From Mycolicibacterium pyrenivorans (lineage in GTDB: Bacteria > Actinomycetota > Actinomycetes > Mycobacteriales > Mycobacteriaceae): a stretch of 42,205 bases of DNA. A program made the translations under genes and the position numbers. Numbering within the stretch: position 1 is the stretch's first letter; every line of letters begins with the position of its first letter. Below are positions 7,717 to 15,754 of this stretch, piece after piece. The stretch lies in the NCBI RefSeq assembly GCF_025821625.1, contig NZ_JACKSH010000024.1:1-42205 (forward strand). Direction: 5' to 3'. Below the pieces are notes generated by a model, which was not told where the DNA came from, made no database searches, and saw only the letters and a program-made list of their open reading frames with translations.

Positions 7717-7742
7717 GGAAGAGTACGGCCTGGAAGAGTACG
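7717..7742 (-). promoter_or_regulatory. Duplicated -10 region ahead of the zinc-ribbon SDR gene
   Basis: On the minus strand TACTCT (7720-7725) ends 6 bases before the GTG at 7713, the expected geometry of a leaderless promoter. The 11-base string GGAAGAGTACG (plus strand) containing it occurs twice, at 7717-7727 and 7732-7742, with a 15-base period. The gap therefore carries two identical -10-like boxes, a possible tandem start or a recent small duplication. Confidence 0.4.
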
Positions 7743-7749
7743 TGCCTGT

Positions 7750-8544
7750 TCAGGCCGGATTGCCCTCCAGCACCCTGACGACCTGACGAAGCGGTTCCGG
7801 TGAGGTTCCGATGTCACCGATGAACGGATGCGCGAGCAGCAGCACGAGGAACAGGTTGGCGGCCACCAACGCGGCCACCGTCGCCACCATCGAGTAGTGC
7901 ATGACGGGTGCCTCGACGCCGTAGATGATCGCGCAACCAAGAACCAGCCCGCCGGTCAGGAGGATCACCGCCCACAACGACCAGGGCGGGCCGACGTCGG
8001 TGCTGGCCTGCAGCACCCGTTCGGTGCGGGCCCGGCTCATCGTGTTGAGGTCGCTGAGGGAGTTCGCCAGGACGGTTTTCTGGACGTCGCTGCCCGGTGT
8101 CACCTGCGTGTAGGCGGTGAAGAGGCGGTCCAGGGCGCTGTCGGCCTCAGGGTAGGAGTGGCCCTTGGCCGCCAACGGCCACTCGGTCAACGCCGCCTGT
8201 TCGTACTCGAGCAGGCTGTTCCGCAGGCGGTCCCGATCCGGGGCGTCGAACACGGTGAGGTTCTTGGCCATCTGCACCGCGGCCGAGCCTTCGGCGCGCA
8301 CCTTGCCGTCGGCACTGTTGATCTGGCCCCACATCGCGGAAACGACGAAGCCGATGAAGAACGCGTAGACGAAAGCGACGACGCCGAAGGCGAACTTGGT
8401 GACGTCGTTGTGGGCGTCACCCCTGAGACGGGGGAAACGGTGCCGCAGAAATGCCTGGATGAGCACCGCCCCGCCGGCGATCACGACGATCAGCCCGAGG
8501 AGCAGCAGCCCTGACGGGACATTGCTCACCAGCCAATGACTCAT
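7750..8544 (-). CDS. DUF4239 membrane protein
   Basis: A 264-residue protein beginning MSHWLVSNVPSGLLLLG. Two hydrophobic segments lie at the N-terminus (about 10-30 and 50-75, the latter in FAFGVVAFVYAFFIGFVVSAMW) and two near the C-terminus (WAVILLTGGLVLGCAIIYG and YSMVATVAALVAANLFLVLLLAHPF), flanking a helical soluble region of about 100 residues. This is the DUF4239 layout, a bestrophin-like family of unproven function. The C-terminus ends with EPLRQVVRVLEGNPA, close to the usual family end. ATG at 8544 overlaps the stop codon of the EamA transporter gene, so the two are translationally coupled. A second member of the family, with a damaged C-terminus, lies at 26408-27268. Confidence 0.8.
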   Translation of the reverse strand: MSHWLVSNVPSGLLLLGLIVVIAGGAVLIQAFLRHRFPRLRGDAHNDVTKFAFGVVAFVYAFFIGFVVSAMWGQINSADGKVRAEGSAAVQMAKNLTVFDAPDRDRLRNSLLEYEQAALTEWPLAAKGHSYPEADSALDRLFTAYTQVTPGSDVQKTVLANSLSDLNTMSRARTERVLQASTDVGPPWSLWAVILLTGGLVLGCAIIYGVEAPVMHYSMVATVAALVAANLFLVLLLAHPFIGDIGTSPEPLRQVVRVLEGNPA

Positions 8545-9464
8545 CTGATTTCCCCTCTGTCCGGTTCGAGTACGGGCATCGCCTCGACGGCGGTGCCGGG
8601 TCTGGCGCGGACGGCCACGAGGCCACCGCCGATGACCAGCGCCATGCCGAGGTAGGTGACCAGCGTGGGCCGGTGATCCCAGACGAGCCAGTCGATCAGC
8701 GCGGTGAACACGATGACCGAGTAGATGAACGGCCCCACCTTCTCCGCCGATGCGTAGCGGTAGGCCACAACGATCAGGATCTGGGAGAACAACTGGGCGA
8801 ATCCGAGGCCGATCAACCAACCCCACGCCTCGGCGGGGAACGGTTGCCAGTCGAACACGGCGATCGGGACCGACATCACGGTGGACAGCAGGAAGTAGTA
8901 GAACAGGACCCTGAGCAGGGGTTCGGTGGCTCCCAGCCACCGCACCGACATCATCGCGACGGCCAGGAAGAGCGCGCCCGCGAGCGCGGACATCTCGCCG
9001 ATGTCGAAGCTCTGTCCCTGGGGCTGCAACACCAGAACCACCCCGGCGAATCCCAGCCCCGCGCCGGCCCAGGTCGGTCCCGACACCCGCTGGCGAGTGA
9101 CGACCCAGGCGATCAGAGGCATCCAGAGCGGGGCGCTGTAGGTCAGCAGCGTCGCGTTGGCCAGCGGGATCTGCGTGATCGCGAAGAACAGCGCGTACCA
9201 GCACGCGGTGCCGGTCACCGCCCGCAGGATGTGCAATCCGATCTTGTCGGTCCGCAACGACGACGTGCCGGCGCGCAGCGCGACCGGTGTGACGAACAAC
9301 AGGCAGATCAGGTTCTGGAACAGCAGCAGCACTCCCGTGGAGGTGTACTGACCCGACACCTTCGCCAGGGTCCCGACCAGCGCCACGCAGAAGAATGCCG
9401 CGGTGGTCAGAGCCGCGGCCAGGAACAGGTTCTCGGGCCGGTGCCCGGTCGCGGTTCGCGACAC
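8541..9464 (-). CDS. EamA-family (DMT superfamily) transporter
   Basis: A 307-residue integral membrane protein with about ten hydrophobic helices arranged as two EamA repeats. Repeat 1 spans about 14-145, including RAVTGTACWYALFFAITQIPLANATLLTYSAPLW; repeat 2 spans about 160-285, including YRYASAEKVGPFIYSVIVFTALIDWLVW. Family members export metabolites or amino acids, or act as uncharacterised permeases. Its start lies 9 bases after the stop of the SDR gene at 9474-10427, and its stop overlaps the DUF4239 start, so the three genes form one operon. The transported compound cannot be told, but coupling to an oxidoreductase suggests a small metabolite. Confidence 0.85.
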   Translation of the reverse strand: MSRTATGHRPENLFLAAALTTAAFFCVALVGTLAKVSGQYTSTGVLLLFQNLICLLFVTPVALRAGTSSLRTDKIGLHILRAVTGTACWYALFFAITQIPLANATLLTYSAPLWMPLIAWVVTRQRVSGPTWAGAGLGFAGVVLVLQPQGQSFDIGEMSALAGALFLAVAMMSVRWLGATEPLLRVLFYYFLLSTVMSVPIAVFDWQPFPAEAWGWLIGLGFAQLFSQILIVVAYRYASAEKVGPFIYSVIVFTALIDWLVWDHRPTLVTYLGMALVIGGGLVAVRARPGTAVEAMPVLEPDRGEIR

Positions 9465-9473
9465 AGCGGTGCG

Positions 9474-10427
9474 CTACGAAGGCCGGGCGAGCCGGATGCT
9501 CACCGGGGGTGGCGGCGTGGCGACGTCGACGGCAGGCGCGTTGGCGTTCATCCGGTTGGTCTCGCGCTCCAGGATGTTGTTGAGCGCCCGCGGCGCGACG
9601 ACATCTAGTGCTCGCAGCGCGATCGCCTTGCGCGGCGCGATGCGGATCGGCCGGGTGCGCGCCGCCGTCACCATCCAGTCGGCCGCCTCGTCGGGGCTGA
9701 GTGCGGCCACTCCGGCGTACGCGCGGGTCGGGGCGATCATCGGCGTGGCCACCAACGGGTAGTAGACGGTCGTGGAGTGCACACCCGAGTGGCCCCACTC
9801 GGTGTCGATGACCCGGCTGACGGCGCTCAGTGCGGCCTTGGATGCGTTGTAGGCGGCGAACATCGGCGAGGATTCCGGCAGCACCCGCCAGGTGGCGACA
9901 TTGATGATGTGCCCGTCGCCGCGTTCGATCATTCCGGGGGCCAGACCCCGGATCAGCCGTAGCGGGGCGAAGTAGTTCAGTTGCATGACGCGTTCGACGT
10001 CATGCCAGCGCGCCAGGGACTCCGCCAGCGGCCTGCGGATGGACCTGGCCGCGTTGTTGATCAGAATATCCACGGCGCCAACCGAATTCACCAGCCTGTC
10101 GACCTCATCGAGATCGGACAGGTCCGCCCGCATGGCCGACGCGTGCCCGCCGGACGCGGTGATCCGTGCGACGACCTCGGCCAGCAGGCGTTCCCGGCGT
10201 GCGACCACGATGACCGACGCTCCGGTGGCGGCGAGTTTCTCCGCCGCCACCGCACCGATTCCCGACGACCCACCGGTGAGCAGGATCCGCTTGCCCCGCA
10301 GATCCACCGGCGTCCGTGTGGGCCACCGCGGCAACGGCCGCATCCCGGCCAACCGCAGGGTCCTCTTGATGTTCGCAATCACAGCCTGTACCTCTGATCG
10401 GGTCGGCACATGGCGTGGCCGCGTCAC
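9474..10427 (-). CDS. Classical SDR-family oxidoreductase
   Basis: A 317-residue short-chain dehydrogenase. A basic N-terminal extension of about 45 residues precedes the Rossmann fold, whose cofactor motif is TGGSSGIG (about 51-58). NNAAR follows, and the catalytic region has the serine position replaced (INVATWRVLPESSPMFAAYNASKAAL), with the YxxxK motif intact as YNASK. The C-terminal tail of about 60 residues is Arg/Pro-rich. Mycobacterial proteins of this shape resemble the fatty-acyl or aldehyde reductase-type SDRs, but that is only a guess. Start codon GTG at 10427. It leads the SDR-EamA-DUF4239 operon and has a 12-base palindrome just upstream. Confidence 0.85.
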   Translation of the reverse strand: MTRPRHVPTRSEVQAVIANIKRTLRLAGMRPLPRWPTRTPVDLRGKRILLTGGSSGIGAVAAEKLAATGASVIVVARRERLLAEVVARITASGGHASAMRADLSDLDEVDRLVNSVGAVDILINNAARSIRRPLAESLARWHDVERVMQLNYFAPLRLIRGLAPGMIERGDGHIINVATWRVLPESSPMFAAYNASKAALSAVSRVIDTEWGHSGVHSTTVYYPLVATPMIAPTRAYAGVAALSPDEAADWMVTAARTRPIRIAPRKAIALRALDVVAPRALNNILERETNRMNANAPAVDVATPPPPVSIRLARPS

Positions 10428-10433
10428 CTCAAT

Positions 10434-10445
10434 GTAGGGCCCTAC
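10434..10445. promoter_or_regulatory. 12-base perfect palindrome upstream of the SDR operon
   Basis: GTAGGGCCCTAC is a perfect palindrome whose near edge lies 6 bases upstream of the GTG at 10427. Its position would let a bound protein block transcription or translation initiation of the three-gene operon. No regulator gene is adjacent, so the binding protein, if any, is unknown. Confidence 0.3.
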
Positions 10446-10521
10446 CAGCGGCCCCGCAGCGGATCTACGTATTCGTCAGGGACCGTCGTCGATCGGCCGC
10501 AGCGGTGGTCTCGGGACCCCG

Positions 10522-10980
10522 TCAGCAGGAGGCTTTCGCGGTTTCGGCGGTGCCGCAGCACGCGCCCGCCTCGGCGGTGCCGCCCTGGGTGTGTTGCGGA
10601 CTGGTGCCGAAGGTGTCGGAGTCCGACAACACCGTGTAGACCTCCCACTTCTCCCCCGCCGGACCGGTGACCCACACCTTGTCCTGGGTGGCGAAGCAAC
10701 AGGTGGTGTTCATCTCCTCCTCGGTGAACAGGCCCTCGCCGGCGAGCCGGGCGATCTCCGCATGCACCGTGGCGCTCTCGGCCACCTCCACGCCGAGATG
10801 ATTGAGCGTGCCCCCCTTGCCGGGGTTCTCGATCAGCACCAGTTTGAGGGGCGGCTCGGTCATCGCGAAGTTGGCGTACCCCTCCTTGATCTTGGCGGGC
10901 GCGGTGTTGAAGAGCTTGGAGTAGAACGTGATCGCTTCGTCGAGGTCGTCGACGTTGAGGGCGAGTTGAACTCGGGACAT
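10522..10980 (-). CDS. cadI: CadI/ArsI-type VOC metal-responsive protein
   Basis: A 152-residue glyoxalase/VOC-fold protein, the same length I recall for M. tuberculosis CadI (Rv2641). It begins MSRVQLALNVDDLDEAITFYSKLF. Candidate metal ligands are Gln5, His61 (GTLNHLGVEV) and Glu113 (KWEVYTVL), and a vicinal cysteine pair Cys94-Cys95 lies in NTTCCFAT, as in ArsI carbon-arsenic lyases. A further CC pair (141-142) and a terminal Cys152 sit in the tail. CadI is known as a cadmium-induced protein, and ArsI cleaves organoarsenicals; the sequence fits both and does not decide. GGAGG precedes the ATG by 8-9 bases. It is divergent from the ArsR regulator at 11083. Confidence 0.87.
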   Translation of the reverse strand: MSRVQLALNVDDLDEAITFYSKLFNTAPAKIKEGYANFAMTEPPLKLVLIENPGKGGTLNHLGVEVAESATVHAEIARLAGEGLFTEEEMNTTCCFATQDKVWVTGPAGEKWEVYTVLSDSDTFGTSPQHTQGGTAEAGACCGTAETAKASC

Positions 10981-11047
10981 GGGCTGAATCCTCCGAACCT
11001 GTGAGACTTATATCGAATTGGCTTGCAGGCACCACCCTGCCACCTTT

Positions 11048-11061
11048 TTGATATATGTCAA
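11048..11061. promoter_or_regulatory. ArsR-type operator between cadI and arsR
   Basis: TTGATATATGTCAA is a 14-base inverted repeat with one mismatched pair, AT-rich in a GC-rich genome, 22 bases ahead of the arsR start. Its form (TTGA, AT core, TCAA) is typical of operators of the ArsR/SmtB family. A related AT-rich tract (TTATATCGAATTGG, from about 11008) lies closer to cadI. Binding by the adjacent ArsR protein, with release on metal, is inferred. Confidence 0.6.
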
Positions 11062-11082
11062 CATCGATGGCAAGATCGAATC

Positions 11083-11442
11083 ATGCCCAAGGCCCTGCCG
11101 ACGATCGACATGTCCGCTCCGGTGTGCTGCGCGCCTATGGCCGCCGGGCCGATGAGCGACGACGACGCGCTCGAGGTGGCGCTGCGCCTCAAGGCGCTTG
11201 CGGACCCGGCGCGGGTCAAGATCATGTCGCTGCTGTTCAGTTCCGCGGCAGGCGTCCAGAACAGCGGCGAACTCGCCGCACTCCTCGAGCTCAGCGAATC
11301 CACGGTCAGCCACCACCTTTCACAACTGCGCAAGGCAGGATTCGTCGAATCCGACCGGCGGGGCATGCACGTCTACCATCGACCGGCCCGCGACGCGGTC
11401 GGAGCGCTGTGCGTGGTGCTCAACCCCGACTGCTGCGCGTGA
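11083..11442 (+). CDS. ArsR/SmtB-family metalloregulator
   Basis: A 119-residue winged-helix repressor. The recognition region is visible in NSGELAALLELSESTVSHHLSQLRKAGFVES and the wing in DRRGMHVYHRP. Cysteine pairs at both ends (VCCAP near residue 15-16 and PDCCA at the C-terminus) are candidate thiol ligands for As(III), Cd(II) or Pb(II), instead of a Cys in the DNA-recognition helix. The start ATG at 11083 is chosen over an upstream in-frame ATG at 11023, because the longer version would run through the operator; CAAGAT ends 6 bases before it, consistent with a leaderless transcript. It is divergent from cadI and presumably controls both genes. Confidence 0.88.
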   Translation: MPKALPTIDMSAPVCCAPMAAGPMSDDDALEVALRLKALADPARVKIMSLLFSSAAGVQNSGELAALLELSESTVSHHLSQLRKAGFVESDRRGMHVYHRPARDAVGALCVVLNPDCCA

Positions 11443-11459
11443 CAGGGCCCGCGGTCCGT

Positions 11460-13154
11460 TCAGGCCGAAAGGTAGATACGCGCGTCCCAGCCAGTCATCT
11501 CGAGGCAGGAGTGGGATCCCGACGTCACCGTGGCCGGCGTGCCGGGAAGGTTGCCGAGGAGTAGATCGGCCCCGAGCCATTCCCGCCCGACTTCGACGGT
11601 CCGCGGATCGCGCCCGCAGTTGGCGATGACGAGGAGGCTTCCGTCCGGCGAGGTCCTGGTGTACGCCCAGAGGTGGGGATCGTCTTCCATCAGCGGCGTG
11701 AAGTCGCCGTCCACCAAGAGGGGCAGTTCGTGGCGGAGGCGGATGAGAGCCTGGTAATGCGCGAAAACCGTTGCCGGTGAGTCGATCTGGGACGCAGCGT
11801 TCAGCCAGGTGTGGTTGGGGTTGACCGACAGCCAGGGATCGCCCGCGGTGAATCCGGCGTTCGGTCCCGCGTCCCACTGCATCGGCGTGCGGGCGTTGTC
11901 GCGGCCGATCTTGGCCAAGCCGGCCAGTGCGGCACCCTCGTGGCCACCGATGGCGAGCACGCTCGCGTAGTAGTTCACCGCCTCGAGGTCCTTGTGGTCC
12001 TGCGCAGTTCGGAACGGGTAGTTCGTCATTCCGATCTCCTCGCCTTGATAGACGAACGGCGTGCCGCGCATGCCGTGAAGGATCGTCGCGAGCGCCTTCG
12101 CCGACGCGGCCCAGAAATCGGCGGTGTCGTCACCGAAGCGCGAGACGACCCGAGGTTGGTCGTGGTTGTTCCAGTACAGGCTGTTCCAACCGATTTCGCC
12201 CAGCGCGGCCTGCCACCGATGGAGCGTCTTCTTCAGGACGACCAGGTCCAGACCCCGGTAGTCGAACTTGCCCGCCGGGCCGTGGTCGACGGACACGTGC
12301 TCGAACTGGAAGACCATGTCCAGCTCGTGGCGGGCCGGATCTGTGTAGAGCCGCGCCTGTTCCGGCGTCACCCCCGGCATCTCCCCGATGGTGATGAACT
12401 CGCCGTCGCGACCGGTGAAGACCTCGCGTCGCATCTCGGCGAGGTACTCGTGCACGTGCGGCCCGTCGGCGAACCCGTCGAAGGCGACGACGAACCGCTG
12501 CCCCTGGATCGCCGATGCATCGGGGAGCCCCTCGACCTTGGAGATGAAGTTGATGACATCCATGCGGAACCCGTCGACACCACGGTCGAGCCACCAGCGC
12601 ATGAGGTCGTGGACGGCCTCCCGAACCTCGGGATTGTCCCAGTTCAGGTCGGGCTGCTTGCGGTCGAACAGATGCAGGTAGTACTGGCCGGTGTGCTGGT
12701 CCCACTCCCACGCCGAGCCGGAGAAGAACGAGGCCCAGTTGTTCGGCTCGGCACCGTCACGGCCGTCGCGCCACACATACCAGTCCCGCTTCGGGTTGTC
12801 GCGCGAGGACCGCGACTCGACGAACCACGGATGCTCGTCGGAGGTGTGGTTGACGACCAGGTCCATCACCAGCTTCATCCGGAGTTCGTGCACCCGCGCA
12901 AGCAGCACGTCGAACTCGGCCAGCGTGCCGAACAGCGGATCGATGTCGCGGTAATCGCTGATGTCGTAACCGTTGTCGGCATGCGGTGATCGGTAGATCG
13001 GCGACAGCCAGATGACATCGACCCCGAGTGTCTGCAGATGGTCGAGACGCTCGATGATGCCCCCGAGGTCGCCGACCCCGTCGCCGTCGGAGTCGGCAAA
13101 GCTGCGCGGATAGATCTGGTAGACGACGGCAGAGCGCCACCATTCCGCGCTCAT
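11460..13154 (-). CDS. GH13 alpha-glucosidase, probably oligo-1,6-glucosidase
   Basis: A 564-residue GH13 enzyme. The Ca-binding loop DSDGDGVGDL is at 21-30, VMDLVVNHTS at about 96-105, the nucleophile Asp199 in GFRMDVINF, the acid/base Glu258 in ITIGEMPG, and the transition-state stabiliser Asp332 in WNNHDQPR. All three catalytic residues are intact. The residue after the nucleophile is Val200; in GH13 glucosidases Val here goes with alpha-1,6 specificity (isomaltase type) and Thr with alpha-1,4 (maltase type). A beta-sandwich C domain completes the protein. No signal peptide is visible, so it acts in the cytoplasm. Its ATG overlaps the stop of the upstream glycosyltransferase (ATGA), so the two are translationally coupled. 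Confidence 0.9.
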   Translation of the reverse strand: MSAEWWRSAVVYQIYPRSFADSDGDGVGDLGGIIERLDHLQTLGVDVIWLSPIYRSPHADNGYDISDYRDIDPLFGTLAEFDVLLARVHELRMKLVMDLVVNHTSDEHPWFVESRSSRDNPKRDWYVWRDGRDGAEPNNWASFFSGSAWEWDQHTGQYYLHLFDRKQPDLNWDNPEVREAVHDLMRWWLDRGVDGFRMDVINFISKVEGLPDASAIQGQRFVVAFDGFADGPHVHEYLAEMRREVFTGRDGEFITIGEMPGVTPEQARLYTDPARHELDMVFQFEHVSVDHGPAGKFDYRGLDLVVLKKTLHRWQAALGEIGWNSLYWNNHDQPRVVSRFGDDTADFWAASAKALATILHGMRGTPFVYQGEEIGMTNYPFRTAQDHKDLEAVNYYASVLAIGGHEGAALAGLAKIGRDNARTPMQWDAGPNAGFTAGDPWLSVNPNHTWLNAASQIDSPATVFAHYQALIRLRHELPLLVDGDFTPLMEDDPHLWAYTRTSPDGSLLVIANCGRDPRTVEVGREWLGADLLLGNLPGTPATVTSGSHSCLEMTGWDARIYLSA

Positions 13155-14161
13155 GTCCGGTTGCCGATCACGGCGCGGTACACGGTGACGTACTCGTCGA
13201 TCATCGTGGTGACGGTGAAGCGTCGGGCGGCGTGCTCAGCGATTCCGGTTCGGTAGAGCTCGCCTGCGCGGCCGACGGCGGCGACCGCCGAATCGAGGTC
13301 GTCGACGAGAAATCCGGTCACGCCGTGGGTGATCAGCTCGCCCATCGAGCCACGGGCGTTGGCGATGACGGGCGTGCCGCAGGCCATCGCCTCGACCACG
13401 CTGTAACCGAACGGTTCGTCGAAGTCGATGAGGTGGAGCAGCGCGTGTGCGCCGCCGAGAACCTCGGTGCGTGACTCCGCGCCGACGGGGCCGAGGTAGC
13501 GCACCTGTTCGCCGTCGACGTGCGGCGCGATCTCGTCGCGGAAGTACTGCTCGTCCTGGATGATGCCCGCGACGTCGAGCCGACGGCCGCACCGGCGGGC
13601 GACCGCGATCGCGTCGGCGGTGCCCTTGTCGGGGTGGATCCGGCCGAAGAACAACAGATGCTCACCGGGATTCGGGTGGATCCCGAACTCCTCGACGTCG
13701 ATGCCGTGGTGAATCGTGGCGGCGTAGTGCAGGTTCGGGTGCCGATCGGCGTCGCTGATCGACACATACGTCGTGGTGCGGTCATAGCGTTCGTAGACGG
13801 GGACGATGCGATCGGACGAGAACCCGTGCACGGTGGTGACCACCGGGGTCGCGACGAGGCCGCTGTAGGTGAGCGGCAGGAAGTCGAACCCGTTGTGGAT
13901 GACGTCGAATTCACCGGCCCGCTCGAACACCGACGCGATATGGAGGCACTCGGCGACCTTCGGGTCGATCGTCGTGTCCTCGGACCACCCGGCCGGAGCG
14001 GTCGCGTGCAGGGTGGCCGTGGTGATCGAGTCCGCGGTGGCGAACAGCGTCACGTCATGACCGGCCGCCACCAATCCTTCGGCGAGCAACGACGCGAACT
14101 GTTCCCACGGCCCGTAGTGCCGGGGCGGCGTCCGCCACGCGATCGGCGCCAGCACGGCCAC
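13151..14161 (-). CDS. GT4-family glycosyltransferase
   Basis: A 336-residue GT-B glycosyltransferase. The N-terminal domain opens with VAVLAPIAWRTPPRHYGPWE and the C-terminal domain has FFGRIHPDKGTADAIAVA (about 171-188) and the GT4 donor-binding motif E-x7-E at Glu249/Glu257 (EPFGYSVVEAMACGTPVIA). Such enzymes transfer a sugar from a nucleotide donor with retention of configuration. The start is GTG at 14161; the frame upstream has no better codon before a TAA. It is coupled by a 4-base overlap to the predicted oligo-1,6-glucosidase and lies 55 bases downstream of the DUF2252 gene, all on one strand. A transferase-hydrolase pair suggests synthesis and turnover of one alpha-glucoside. Acceptor and donor are unknown. 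Confidence 0.85.
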   Translation of the reverse strand: MAVLAPIAWRTPPRHYGPWEQFASLLAEGLVAAGHDVTLFATADSITTATLHATAPAGWSEDTTIDPKVAECLHIASVFERAGEFDVIHNGFDFLPLTYSGLVATPVVTTVHGFSSDRIVPVYERYDRTTTYVSISDADRHPNLHYAATIHHGIDVEEFGIHPNPGEHLLFFGRIHPDKGTADAIAVARRCGRRLDVAGIIQDEQYFRDEIAPHVDGEQVRYLGPVGAESRTEVLGGAHALLHLIDFDEPFGYSVVEAMACGTPVIANARGSMGELITHGVTGFLVDDLDSAVAAVGRAGELYRTGIAEHAARRFTVTTMIDEYVTVYRAVIGNRT

Positions 14162-14216
14162 GCGGATCGGGTCACTCGCCTCGCCGTCGATGAGAATGAG
14201 TTCAGGTTACCCGCGC

Positions 14217-15656
14217 CTACACCCCACGCTCGACCGGCAGTCGCCCCTTGTCGACGGCTGCCACCAGCGCGGCGTGGTCGGCCTCGGTCTGGTCGGCGTA
14301 CCGGCGCGCGAAGACGCACAGCGCGTCGTCCACTTTCTCCGAGCGGCCCATGTAGCCGGCGATCATCGAGGCGCCGCTGGTTCGCGCATGGCCTTTGGCC
14401 AGCAGCTGACCGACGACGCCGGTGTAGTCGACGAGGGCCTTGGGATCCATCGCGTCCAGCGGGATGGTGCCCTTCATGTTGCGGAACTGTCGCACGTAAT
14501 ACTGCAGGCCGTTCACGGTCGTCCAGCCCAACAGCGGGTCGCTGACGGTCTGCAGCGCCTGCTGGTACTCGACCACGCGCTGCCCTTGGTGCGCGTGCCA
14601 CGCCGATTCGCCGTGTACGTAGCGCGCCAGGACCGAGCGGCGGGCCTGCTTGAGTTGCAGGAACACCACGTCTTCCGGCGAGGAGCCTTCCAGCAGCGCC
14701 ACATACGCGCGCAACCCGACGCTGCCCACGCCGACGACCTTGTGCGCGACGTCGAGCAGGGTGTAGCCGCCCAGCACGCGCCGCCAGTGCGTGGACAGGG
14801 TGGGCAGATAGTCGTCGAGCGCTTCGGCCAGCGCCTCGGCCTCGGTCTCGGGCAACCGGGTGATCAACGGCGGCTCCTCGACGATCCTGCGGACCCCGTC
14901 GACCTCCTGGGTGAATCGGGGCAGTGCGCGGTCGCTGGTGCGGTTGCGCGCCCGTCTGGCCGAGCGCCGCACTTCGTCGTTCAGCGGACCCTCCGTCTCG
15001 CCCGCCAGCCGGTCCACGTCCAGCCGCGTGAAAGAGCGCGAGAACAGCGGCTGGTCGGCCAGCCGGCGCAACTCGAGGCGGTACGCCGACACGCACGAGC
15101 GCACCGCTGCCTCGCAGTCGTCCTCGGACGCGCCGTTGTGGCGCCCCGCCACCCAGATGCTGGCCACCAGCCGCCGCAGGTCCCACTCCCAGCAACCCGG
15201 ATGGGCCTCGTCGAAGTCGTTGAGATCGATCACCAGGTCGCGTTCCGGTGATGCGTAGAAGCCGAAGTTGCCCAGGTGCGAATCCCCACAGACGACCGGC
15301 GTGATGCCCGTCGACGATAAGCGGGCCACGTCGTCGGCCATCACCACGGCGGTGCCTCGCAGGAAGCCGTACGGCGAGGCGGTCATGCGTCCGACGCGCA
15401 CCGGGATCAGGCGGTCGAGGCGGCCGCGGTGGTTGACCTCGATGAGGTGTATCGGGTCCGGCCGGTCCGGCGGCGCGGTCCAGTCGGCCAGCGAGCGCCG
15501 GGGCACTCGTTTGCGCAGGCTCTTGCCGAGCGCATACCGCTCGGCGCGGGTCACCGGCCGCTGTCGCAGCGAGTGGTAGGCACTGCTGTCGGTCTCGGCC
15601 AGCACGGTGTGTCTCGTCGGCTCGCGGCCCCATGCGGCACTGCTCACCGCTGTCAT
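14217..15656 (-). CDS. DUF2252 protein, kinase-like (APH) fold
   Basis: A 479-residue DUF2252 protein. The family belongs to the protein-kinase-like clan, and the expected active-site elements can be seen. GDSHLGNFG at about 124-132 corresponds to the catalytic loop of aminoglycoside-phosphotransferase-type kinases (GDxHxxN), and VIDLNDFDEA with Asp144, Asp147 and Asp149 corresponds to the metal-binding Asp motif. The natural substrate of DUF2252 proteins is not known. The gene heads a same-strand group with a GT4 transferase and a GH13 oligo-1,6-glucosidase (gap 55 bases). Maltokinase of the TreS-GlgE pathway has the same general fold, so a sugar substrate is an attractive but unproven idea. 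ATG at 15656 gives the usual family length. Confidence 0.82.
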   Translation of the reverse strand: MTAVSSAAWGREPTRHTVLAETDSSAYHSLRQRPVTRAERYALGKSLRKRVPRRSLADWTAPPDRPDPIHLIEVNHRGRLDRLIPVRVGRMTASPYGFLRGTAVVMADDVARLSSTGITPVVCGDSHLGNFGFYASPERDLVIDLNDFDEAHPGCWEWDLRRLVASIWVAGRHNGASEDDCEAAVRSCVSAYRLELRRLADQPLFSRSFTRLDVDRLAGETEGPLNDEVRRSARRARNRTSDRALPRFTQEVDGVRRIVEEPPLITRLPETEAEALAEALDDYLPTLSTHWRRVLGGYTLLDVAHKVVGVGSVGLRAYVALLEGSSPEDVVFLQLKQARRSVLARYVHGESAWHAHQGQRVVEYQQALQTVSDPLLGWTTVNGLQYYVRQFRNMKGTIPLDAMDPKALVDYTGVVGQLLAKGHARTSGASMIAGYMGRSEKVDDALCVFARRYADQTEADHAALVAAVDKGRLPVERGV

Positions 15657-15754
15657 GTTGCGCCGCTCACCGATGGCGCGGGGCGACTTGAGTGAATCCT
15701 CACCGAGCGACGCTAACCACTCCGACCGGACCGCGCATCGACCAGACTGGGCCC

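Noticed and set aside
11811..12989. 392-codon plus-strand frame opposite the GH13 alpha-glucosidase gene
   Set aside because: The GH13 frame carries all catalytic motifs; the opposite frame is Val/Arg-rich and unlike any family.
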